Positions 26,691-36,327 of a stretch of 64,000 nt of DNA are shown here, piece by piece. The stretch lies in contig CP141128.1 in the NCBI GenBank assembly GCA_035236585.1, forward strand, positions 35,756,684-35,820,683, read 5' to 3'. The stretch is from Warburgia ugandensis (taxonomy: Eukaryota > Streptophyta > Magnoliopsida > Canellales > Canellaceae). Positions within the stretch are counted from its first letter, which is position 1. Each line of letters starts with the position of its first letter. A program made the position numbers and the translations under genes. The notes under the pieces were generated by a model. That model was not told where the DNA came from and ran no database searches. It saw only the letters and a program-made list of their open reading frames with translations.

Positions 26691-27029
26691 TATTTAAACT
26701 TTATTTTATTTGGTACATATATATTATATTTATAAGATAAGTAATAACTAATGCATGTTTATTCTTATCATTGTAGACTCTGCCATTATAGTTGCTATGG
26801 ATGTGGTTGCTGAAGACATTGTAAGCATAAGTAATAGTGCAGGACCACCTCAACAAACTAAAGACTTTGGAATAGTTCATTTTGATTAATTTGTACTTCT
26901 GTACTTTTCATAACTCATTAATTTACTACGTTTGATATTGAATTTGTTGTCATCCACAAGGAGGTGGATTTCTCTCATGTGCTGGTTAGTTGCCAGTTAG
27001 TTACTATTGCAGTCATTTGAATACTTGTT

Positions 27030-27076
27030 GAGTTTTAAGTTTTTGAACTACTCTTGTAGCTAGTGAACTTTTTTAG
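27030..27076 (+). repeat. Direct repeat, left copy, flanking the AP-3 mu fragment
   Basis: About 47 bases ending TAGCTAGTGAACTTTTTTAG, matched at 28626-28671 with roughly five differences. The two copies bracket the captured gene fragment. Confidence 0.8.
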
Positions 27077-27234
27077 ATTTTCATAAATTGTCAATTATAT
27101 CTAAAAAGAAATGAAGTTCCTTCATTAAGGACGTTATAAGATCATTCATGGTTCATTTTTCCAACTACCTTTTGATGTTGGGCATCAATGCTACATAGCA
27201 CCTATATGGTTATGACCTTTTAATTGTTCTGTAG

Positions 27235-28445
27235 TTCTTTAGCAGAGTAGCTGATGTTCTTTCAGTTTTAGACTATCTCAGAGGCTTGAATGCTAATGTT
27301 CGTTCAGTTTAAAACTATCTCAGAGGCTTGAATGCTAATGTTCTTTCAGTTTCAGACTATCTCAAAGCCTTGAATGAGGACTTAGTCAAGGATAATTTTG
27401 TTATTGTATATGAGGTAATTATGCTATTTGGGTGGGTGCTTAGTTATTTACAGTAGACCTATCAGCACATGAAATTGTGTTTGATCTGAATATTAATGCT
27501 TCCATGACTAATCACTTATTAATGACTTGGTTGCAAGTTTGTCCTCAAATAAGATTTCACTTGTCAAAGATATTTAACCATTTGTTTGATATTGCTATTT
27601 AGTAATAATTGGAGGTAGAATACAAAAGTATAAGTTTTTGAACTCTAAACTTGAAATAACAATGGTTATCATTGGAGGAATAGTGCAGGATCTTAATTTC
27701 CTTGTATTTTTATTGTACATGTTCGAAGTTTTCATGTTGAGCTCATTTATCTCGTGGGTCTCAAGGCGTTGCACCTCTTTTTGGTTAAGCTTAACTTTCT
27801 TAGCTTATAATATTAAAACTGAGTACTTCTCAGAGTGCTTCTCTTGTAAACATTCTACCAACCAACTTGCCTATTATCATAGTCTAGGAATTTAGACAAT
27901 CATTTCTCTTTATTGATGGGTTTATTGCTCAAGCTCCCCAACTTGTGGTAGTTGCACATCTTAATTTTGTTGTTTCTACTACATGGTTTCTTATAATGTT
28001 TTTCATGATCATATTCCCCTTTAATTGTCTGAGAAACTTCTATATGGCTTATGTTGTGCAGGTATGGGAATCTTGTGAACTGTGAATTATATGGTGAAGT
28101 TCAGTTAATTCCATTCTGTCTGGCCTTCTAGACTTGACTCATTCATATGAAAACCCTTCTATTCTGAATGATGTTCAATTTCATCCTTATGATCGATATT
28201 GGTCATGGGAATCACATCAAATTTTGTCATTGGTGCCTCCTGATGGACAGTTTAGGCTCATGAGTTATAGCTATGTTTTTGTTTATGCTGAATTTTTAGA
28301 AATTATTTTGCTTATAATGTAGTCTAGCTAAATCTTTTCTCCCTAATGATAGGTCAAAAAATTGAAGAATACTCCACTTTACATAAAGCCACAACCAATT
28401 TCAGATGCTGGAACATGTCGGCTGACCATCTTGGTAGTTATAGAA
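27235..28445 (+). pseudogene. AP3M: Captured fragment of AP-3 complex mu subunit gene
   Basis: Three exon pieces match the plant AP-3 mu adaptin, a subunit of the adaptor that sorts membrane proteins to the vacuole. Exon piece 1 (27235-27414) follows a TTCTGTAG acceptor and reads SRVADVLS...DYLRGLN...EDLVKDNFVIVYE, ending at a GTAATT donor. Piece 2 (28062-28270) follows TTGTGCAG and reads GNLVNCELYGEVQ, then after a frameshift LSGLLDLTHSYENPSILNDV, FHP, SWESHQILSLVPPDGQFRLM. Piece 3 (28353-28445) follows a GATAG acceptor and reads VKKLKNTPLYIKPQPISDAG, TCRLTILV. The N-terminal 80 or so residues, the coding sequence between pieces 1 and 2 (about 85 residues in the family) and the C-terminus are missing. 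The donor after piece 2 reads AGCTATGT rather than AGGTATGT. Retained introns mean DNA-level capture, not a processed copy. It lies between the hAT transposase and the hAT right end, in the same direction. Confidence 0.88.
27250..27375 (+). repeat. Three tandem copies of a 42 bp exon segment
   Basis: Copies start at 27250, 27292 and 27334, each reading GCT(G/A)ATGTTC(T/G)TTCAG... through GGCTTGAAT. The period of 42 is a multiple of three, so the AP-3 mu reading frame (VLS..DYLRGLN) is kept across the copies apart from a stop in the second. Confidence 0.9.
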
Positions 28446-28625
28446 GGTTTTAACCTGGGCAAGATGTTCTGACTTGGTGATATTAAAGTCCTTGATTTTG
28501 TTGAACCTACAATATATTAGCTAGGTTTTTGTAAACAATAAGACTTTTCAAAACTAAAAAATAGTGATTAATTTCTTAACCTAATTCTAGTAGATTTGAA
28601 GTCTTGCCCTCATCCGATCCTTATT

Positions 28626-28671
28626 GAGTTTAACTTTTTGAACTACACTTTTAGCTAGTGAACTTTTTTAG
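28626..28671 (+). repeat. Direct repeat, right copy, flanking the AP-3 mu fragment
   Basis: Partner of 27030-27076. Confidence 0.8.
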
Positions 28672-28864
28672 TCCAAGCTCTAAAACACTTATGACTAGTT
28701 TTGGTAGTATAGGACTTATTTTGGCAAATCTACTAAAATTAGAGTGCAATTTAGGTGTAACTTGCAACTTGAAGATTCTTAGATATCATATTCTTAGATA
28801 ATTTGCAGCTACAATTGAATAAGATTCTACTGATTTTCTAAGTTTCATTTCCTTGTGTTGTGAT

Positions 28865-29223
28865 GTGTGACCTGAACACGACTCATTTACACAATTGTGT
28901 TACATGAGTCATGTCATTTTGACTCATTTAATTAATAGGTCTTGTTACACTAATTGTGTCTTGTCGTGTGACCCAAATATGACCCATTTACATAATCATG
29001 TTACACAAGTCTTGTCGTGCCATGTCACCCAAACACGACCCATTTTCATAATCGTGTTACACGGGTCGTCACATGTGGTCATGTTTAATAAACAGATTGT
29101 ATTTGAGTCATGGGTTCTTGACACCATTATTAATCATGTCATGTTTGTGCTGACCCATATACTCTAGTGGGTCAATCTCGACAAAACCCGAACACAACCC
29201 ACCAACGCGATTTGCCACCCCTA
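28865..29223. repeat. hAT right subterminal repeats and terminus
   Basis: Repeated forms of GACCCATTTACATAATCGTG, TTACACGGGTC and GTGTGACCCAAA in about 30-60 base steps, ending TTTGCCACCCCTA. The left end (12886-13160) carries related GACCC/GTGTTGAC motifs. Confidence 0.75.
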
Positions 29224-29517
29224 GGTGTATATAGGAAAAACCTACAACTCTCGATTACTAGTGACACTCTCCTGTGATTTTGTACTTTTATATTTTATCA
29301 AATTCTTAGCTGATTTTAGTTAACCATATCATGTTTTGAAGGTAATTATGTAAGGAGCAATTTGACATGCGACAATGTCAGCAATAATCACTGGTATCAA
29401 AAGCTTATTTTTCTAAATGAAAAGCTAGTGACATTCTTTGAACTTACAGTCTCACACTATAGATGCAAGTTTCTCTTTCATTTCTAAATGGATTTGAGTG
29501 AAATTTGAGATGGAGGT
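29224..29517 (+). repeat. Array unit B, middle segment
   Basis: Continues unit B after the hAT. It matches sister sequence at 49690-49980 and is cut at 29517 by the Athila/Tat-like element, whose 5 bp duplication GAGGT is 29513-29517. Confidence 0.8.
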
Positions 29518-31471
29518 TGTTGATTGTTTTCTACAAGTGCACAAACTATTGTAGTATAGCTTATTCTAGTACGGGTTGAGCCCATGGGAACTTGACTTAA
29601 AGAAAATAAAGGTTAATTAAGTTTAATTATGAAAAAATTTAAAGAAATGAAAAACTAAAATAATAATGAACTCAAAATTTAGATCTATTGAATTAGGGAA
29701 AAGTATAAAATTTTAAACTAAAAAGACAAAAATTTAAATGAATTAACAACTAAAATCTACTTGCTTGATCATGAAAAATTTCTTCAAATTTGGTAACATC
29801 AAAGTTGATTAGCCTTCATCAATCTCTCACTCATATCTCTGATTAAGGATTCAATGGTTGGATTGAACAAATCTCTCAAAATTTTGATAATCTGGACTAA
29901 AGAAAGAAATTTGGGTTTGGATGGCTCAGGTCAAATTTTTAGATGACAGATTGAAGATTAGGACTAAGGAATCAGCTAAGAATTATCCTAAGATGAAGAT
30001 CTGGGAATTAATTGGAAATCTAAGATGGAAAAGATCAAAATCTCAACTGCTCTTGTTGGTTAAAGCTAAACCATTGATTCAGCTAGGTTTTAATCAAACA
30101 AGCTTGATTAATTATTTCTAGACTAATTTAACAACAACATAAAACTTGGATAAGAACAAGATGAAATAAGAAAAAAGACAAAACTAAAACTCACATAGAT
30201 TTAAAATAATGACCCAAAGGGAAAATTTGGAATTTTGCCTAAAACTTCCTTCTTTTAAGTTGTAAGAGGAACATGACGATGCAGGGAGCTGTTTCAAATA
30301 GCTCCCTATCTCACTATGAGGGCTGCAATGAAGGGAAAAGGAGAGGTTTTAGGGTGGAATCAAAATGGGTTTTTGCCCAAAATGAAATGGAACACAAAAA
30401 GGAAACTAAAATAGGTGAAAATCCATGAGAAAAATATGCAAAAACACGATGGAATAGGGAGAAAATGCAAGAAATAGAGACAAATGGATTGTGAAATAGT
30501 GGAAAATGATGGTTAAATCAATTAGATATAGTAGATAGGATAAGGGAAAACTATGAAGAAAAGCAGGGAGTGAAACAATGATGAGTGGTGAGAAAACGAA
30601 GGAAAAACTAGTGAAGAAAGCAGGGGAAACGAAGAATGACTAATGATGTAACTGAAAGGTAAAATCGATAGTGATGAAGTAGTGACTGACTAATGAAGGA
30701 AAGTTGGGAGAATGGTAGTGGAAGAAGAGTGACTCAGAAAGAGGTGGGAAACATGGAAGAAATTTGACTAGTGATGGAACACAGAAACAGGAACGTGTGA
30801 TGAAATCTAAAGGGAAAAACAATAGTGAGACAAAGAGAGAGTTGTGGTGATCTTCTACCACTAGTGCAAAGAGAAATATGGCCCCCCACCTATAGTGCAA
30901 CAATTCAAATCTTCCCCCCCCTCAACCCTTTTTCCTTCAACATTGGTCTCTTCCTTTTAAAACTGTCATTCTCCTTCTATTATTGTTTCCACCTTTCCTT
31001 ATTTGGTCCTCCTCTTCACATTTCTCTTTCTCTTTCTTACGAGTGTCCATTCCTCTTCTTCTTAGAAAGCAAATATTTAAGCCTTCAACATTTCCTTTGT
31101 AAGTCATGCTAATGATCTGCAAGATTTATTTTCCTTAGGCATCTCCATCTTGTATCGTGAAACCCATGTGATCTTTTGTTCCTTGATGGTGATCTAGTCC
31201 ACTGATTCAATATGAGCCATTCAATGCCCAATCTAGTTGATCTGCACCATACAAAACTCAATTAGATTCATCTTGATTGGACTTTATCCCCTGATTAGCT
31301 CCTAATAATCATTTGATCATTGAATTTTGCAAATCAATGATTGGATGATTAATTGGAGCTAAAATGAAAATCTATGCTAAAAATTACAATATTAAGTCAT
31401 TGGATGATCTAACTAAATATCTAACTAAATGCTAAATTAAGGATATTTTATCCACAATTAAATACTCAACA
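29518..31471 (-). repeat. 3' LTR of the Athila/Tat-like fossil
   Basis: 1954 bp, opening TGTTGATTG and closing ACTCAACA on the plus strand. It matches 39702-40953 plus 43664-44268 in order. The CTCTTCTTCC-rich open frames near 30640-31122 lie within it and are not genes. Confidence 0.85.
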
Positions 31472-32926
31472 CACCTCCCAATCAGCATTTTGTTAGTCTA
31501 GAGCAAAACATGTAAAAAACCAAATTATAAAATTGATATAAATTGCCACTTTTGTAGGTGCTCACAATTTCATTTACCATATGCAACAAGCCCTTAAACC
31601 CCTAGGTTATTCCTAGTTGACAAGTTGAGCCTTTTTAGGGTTTGCGTTGAATGTACCCACACAATTTTGAAAAAAATATTCAAGTCAATTTCCACTTTTT
31701 CCTTAGAGTTATCTTCAATAAATCAATCAATTTTAGCATACTAATAAAAATGAATGAAACATTCAAAACCTTACCCATATGCTAAATACATTCCAATTAA
31801 GCTCAAAACTCAGAGTGTGTGTGTGTTTATAGTCTATATATACAATAATCCTTATCTCTATATCAACTTAAAACTTTTGAACTCCATCTCAAATATGTCT
31901 TAACCTATTCCTCACTAATAGACATACACTCAAAAATAAAACTCTTAGATAAATGGTTCAAATTATATCTCTCTTTCAAATATGTCAGCATAGTCAATAA
32001 AGCAAATTTATCTCACATATATTCATGAAAGAATGGGAGTTACTATGGAATTTATTTTTGATCCCTTTAGAAAGGATAAGATTTCATTGCCATTGAATGT
32101 TTAAAAATACTACTCTTTATATCTTATCTTTCCATATCCTTTTCAAGACTATATTCCTCCTAAAATCATTAGGTCTTTAAGTAGGACGAAATGTAGGCTT
32201 AGGATAGGGATATAAAAAGAAATGGTATAAAGGTTATTCAAAATTTCTTCAAAAAAAAGTAGAGGTCTTCTAATAAGTTGACAATTCTTCTTTACTTTGT
32301 TTTCCTAAAATGAATATTTCTTCTTCTTTTTTCACTTTTTTTGCATTCTTCAAATTTTTTCAATACTTTTTCTTTCTTTTCAACACTTTTGAATCTCTTT
32401 GAAGAACATTTCTTTTCTTGATATTCATTTTTCTACTTTTATGGTAGCTAAAAAGTATATCTTCATTCATCTCTAACTTATCTTTTGAAGAAAATAGCTA
32501 GTAGATAATTTATACTTGGTTAATATGGGTAAAGGTTAATTTGTGTAAGAAAAGAAAAGACTTATATAAAAGGCTCAAATTGGATAACTACTAGTAGAAA
32601 TGCTTTTGTGTAGGCTTTATATTTCCAGGTTAACAATATGGATGCCTAAATCCTTTTTAAGGTTTCATATAGTATATCAGATTCAATGAACTTCTAGAAT
32701 TTTAGAGGTAATATTCTAATAATTCATGTAATTGACCAAATTTAAGAGTTGATGAGATCAAATTTTAGCTTAAGCATGCTGAAGAAAATTAGGAACACTT
32801 ATAACCTCTAAAAAAGAGTGAATGGATCTAAAACTCACTTGGATTATAGGTCTTCACTGAATTTATTTAGGATTTTGAAGTTATAACTACTTACCAATTT
32901 AGACTATGTATATACAACTATGTATA
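31472..32926 (-). other. Interior of the Athila/Tat-like fossil, 3' part
   Basis: Very AT-rich sequence of about 1.5 kb between the polypurine-tract side and the LINE. It has a CACCTCCC...TAGTCTAGAGCAAAA motif of the type found next to the 3' LTR in Tat-like elements. No coding similarity is recognised. Confidence 0.65.
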
Positions 32927-33000
32927 ACTCCGCCAATGTTGGTCCCAAGCCTGGATGAAAAAGGAGGAGGGTCTTGTGTCAGGTGCTGGCCAGTAAGGGA

Positions 33001-33235
33001 GAAGTTGAAGATGATTTTGTTATTTCTTTCTTACTAATGAATATGCATTTGTATATTAGTTTGTAAGAAAGAAATGAAAATCATCTCTAGCTTCTTAAAA
33101 TATGGCAACCCTTACTTCAGGTAGCTAGTTTGCAAGGGGAAGCTGAAGATGGTTTTGTTATTTCTTTTGCTTGCAAATGAATATGCATTTGTATATTAGT
33201 TTGTAAGGAATAAATGAAAATCATCTTCAGCTTTT
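33001..33235 (+). repeat. Two tandem hairpin units at the LINE 5' end
   Basis: Two copies (33001-33098 and 33138-33235, period about 137) each start GAAG(T/C)TGAAGATG(A/G)TTTTGTT and end in a near reverse complement (GAAAATCATCTTCAGCTT in the second). ATGAATATGCATTTGTATAT lies in the middle. Each unit can fold into a long stem. Both are followed by TATGGCAACCC. Confidence 0.85.
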
Positions 33236-33262
33236 TAAAACTATGGCAACCCAAACTATGAC

Positions 33263-36200
33263 ATGAATCGAATACAGACATTCCCTCAAGCTAGGGCATT
33301 CCCCATAAGCGACACACTGCATTGGATCCCAGGTGCAGTGAAAAATAGGCAAGGGTTGTTAGGGTGTTCTCTCAAAAGCGACGCACTACATCGGATCCCG
33401 GGTGTAGTGAAAAATAGGCAAGGGCTTCTAGAGCGTCCCCTCGAAAGTGACACGTTGCATCAGAACCCAGGTGCAATGAAAAGTGGACATGGGTTCGTAC
33501 CATGGAGGTCGAGAAAGCCGATAGTAAATAAGGTATCTCCAGAATATAAGATTTGTATCGTCACATGGAATATAGGGACACTGATAGGTTAGAGTTTGGA
33601 GTTAGTAGACATGCTGAAACGTAGGAGAGTCAACATCGCTTGTATCTAAGAAACCAAGTGGAAAGGGACTAAAGCTAGAGAAATAGATGGGTATAAATTA
33701 TAGTATGTAGGAAAGGAAAATAACAGAAGTGGGTAGGAATAATAGTGGATAAGGAATTAAAGGATAAAGTTGTGGACGTTAAAATAATTAGTGATAGAAT
33801 TATAATAATAAAAATTGTTCTAGGAGAGCAGATTATCAATGTTATAAGTGCGTACCCACGACAAGTAGGGTTACAAGATATAATCAAGAGATAGTTTTGG
33901 GAAGATATGGAGGGAGTCATGCAAGAAATTTCCAACACTGAGGGAATATTTGTAGGAGCAGACTTAAGTGGCCATGTAGGGAAAGATAAGGAAGGATATG
34001 ACTGCAAATACACTCTTTAAGAAGAGTGATGAACACTTAATAACCTTTAAAAGGACTTTTTTCTACTTAAGAATAATGAGCAATCTATATGTAAGGATTG
34101 TAAGGTGATACTCGATGAGAGTTTAACCTCACAACATAGGTTAATGGTTATGGATATCCATATTAAAAGATTGAGAAAAAGAACTAAACTTAATACACAT
34201 AAAAAAACTAAGTGGTGGAACTTAAAAAGAGAGAAAATAACCTCATTAAAAAATAAGTTGATGGTAGAAGGAAATTGGAACTATGAAATAGAAGTAAATA
34301 CCATGTGGACTAATATGGTTAAGTCAATTAAGAAAGTGGCAAAAGATGTCTTGGGAGTATCTAAGGGTAAAAGGCTATTAGCAAAGGAAACATGGTGGTG
34401 GAGTGAAATAGTACAAAAATTTATTAAAGAAAAACGGATGCACTTTAAAGCATGGCAGAAGATTAGAAATAATGGAAACTATGAACAATATAAGAATGCT
34501 AAAAAGGTTGCTAAGAGAATAGTAAGTGAGGCTGAATTTAAAGCATATGATGAGCTCTACAATAGACTAGGAATAAGAGAAGGTGAGAAAGATGTGTTTA
34601 AACTTGCAAAAGTAAGAGAACAGAAGGGTAAGGACTTAGATCATGTTAGGTGTATTAGAAGCGATGATCAAAGAGTATTAGTCAAAGATTATGAGATCAA
34701 ACAAAGGTGGGAAACATACTTTCAAAAATTGTTAAATGACAATAGCTTTGAGAATATAGGGATTGAAAATACTATAAATCTAAATAACATTGGCTATCAT
34801 AGATATGAACGTAGGATTAGAATACCTGAAGTAAAAGAGACCTTGAAAAAGATGAAATCAGAAAAGGCGATGGGGCCTGATGATATACCAATAGAGGTTT
34901 GGAAGCATATGGGAGATATTGGGGTAGGTTGGTTGACTAAGTTGTTTAACATGATTATAAAATCAAAGAAAATGTCGTATGAGTGGAGGAAAAGCTCTAT
35001 TGTACCAATTTAAAAGAATAAAGGAGACATATAGAGCTGCACTAATTATCGAGGGATCAAACTTATGAGGCACACTATGAAACTTTTTGAAAGAGTGATT
35101 GAGAAGAGGCTATGATATGAAACAAGTGTATCAAAGAACCAGTTTTGTTTCATGCCTGGGAGGTCTACCATAGAAGCTATTTTCTTACTAAGACAATTAG
35201 TAGAAAAATATAGGGAGAGCAGGAAAGACCTCCATGTGGTCTTTATCAACTTAGAGAAAACTTATGATAGAGTCCCTAGAGACTTAATATGGAGGGTGTT
35301 GGGTGGTAAAGGGGTATCTCAGGGATATATAGACATAATTAAATATATGTATGAGGGAGCGGTAACAAATGTTAAGACCACTAGTGGCGCGACTGGTGAT
35401 TTTCCTATCACTATAGGATTGCACCAAGGATCGGCATTGAGTCCATACCTTTTCACATTGGTTATAGATGAGTTAACAAAACATCTACACGAGGAGATTC
35501 CCTAGTGCATGCTATTAGTAGATGATGTAGTCTTACTTGATGAGACAAAGGGGGGTGTAAACATAAAGCTAGAGTTATGGAGAGAAGCATTAGAATTTGA
35601 AGGATTTAAAATTAGCTAAACTAAGACAGAATATGTGGAATGTAATTTTAGCAAGGGGAGTAGGAGTAGAACACCAGTCTAGATTGATAACCAAGAAGTC
35701 CCTATTAAAGGCCACTTTCAGTACTTAGGATCAATGATTCATGAGAGTGGAGAGATTGAGACAGAGGTTACCTAGAGAATCCAAGCGGGTTGGAACAAAT
35801 GGAGATGTAGATCTAGAGTTTTGTGTGATCGACGGGTGCCACTCAAACTAAAAGGAAAATTCTATAGGATGGAAATAAGGCCAACCATGCTCTATGGATC
35901 AGAATATTGGGCATTTAAGGAACATCATACTCATAAGATGAGTGTCGTAGAAATAAGGATGTTGAGAAGGATGAGTGATAACACAAGAAAGGATAGAATT
36001 AGAAATAAAAATATTTGAGGAAATTTAGGGATAACACCAATAGATAACAAGATGAGGGAGACTAGACTTAGATGGTTTGGAGATGTTCAAAGGAGACCAA
36101 CAACGGCATCGGTTAGAAGAAGTGACGCAATACAAGTAGAAGGTTCTGAAGGGGCAAGGGGAAGGCCCAAAAGAACGTGGATAGAAGTGGTGAGGAAAGA

Positions 36201-36282
36201 TTTAAAAACGTTGGGACTAAATGAAGCCATGATATTTAATAGAGTGGAATGGAGGAATAAGATTCATGTGGCCAACCCCTAA
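33263..36282 (+). pseudogene. LINE ORF: endonuclease and reverse transcriptase, broken
   Basis: The endonuclease starts near 33545 (KICIVTWNIGTLIG, then ELVDMLKRRRVNIACI and ETKWKGTKA) and decays through 34100. An open stretch of 302 residues (34105-35013) runs into the reverse transcriptase (MKSEKAMGPDDIPIEVWKHM, YEWRKSSIVPI). After stops it continues with NYRGIKLM, FMPGRSTIEAIFLLRQLVEK (35152 on), VVFINLEKTYDRVPRDLIW, GLHQGSALSPYLFTLVIDEL and LLVDDVVLL. In the family the first catalytic Asp lies in F-I-D-L-E-K-A-Y-D; here an AAC codon gives Asn. The later DD pair remains. The C-terminus reads ETRLRWFGDVQRRP, GRPKRTWIEVVRKDLKTLG and ends HVANP. At least eight in-frame stops are seen (for example after VPI at 35011-35013 and after EEIP at 35503-35505). 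Confidence 0.92.
33305..33500 (+). repeat. Three direct repeats in the LINE N-terminal coding part
   Basis: Peptide repeats SDTLHWIPGAVKNRQGLL, SDALHRIPGVVKNRQGLL and SDTLHQNPGAMKSGHG, about 25 residues apart, lie upstream of the endonuclease. Such repeats are seen in other plant RTE elements. Confidence 0.8.
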
Positions 36283-36327
36283 TTGGGATAAGGTCTTGAT
36301 GATGATGATGATATACAACTATGTATA

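Larger units (their letters stand above)
32927..36310 (+). mobile_element. RTE-type LINE, nearly full length
   Basis: The element is 3384 bp, the usual RTE length, and is flanked by a perfect 17 bp duplication ATATACAACTATGTATA (32910-32926, 36311-36327). The 5' end holds CCAATGTTGGTCCCAAGCC. The 3' end reads AATTGGGATAAGG then TTGATGATGATGATG, the short tandem tail typical of RTE elements. Its single ORF encodes endonuclease, reverse transcriptase and a C-terminal region. It has several stops, so it is inactive, but the perfect duplication points to a fairly recent insertion compared with its host. Confidence 0.92.

Noticed and set aside
27638-28061. Possible extra AP-3 mu exon between pieces 1 and 2
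   Set aside because: No stretch matches the expected LLDEM...NRDG part of the family. It reads as intron or foreign sequence.
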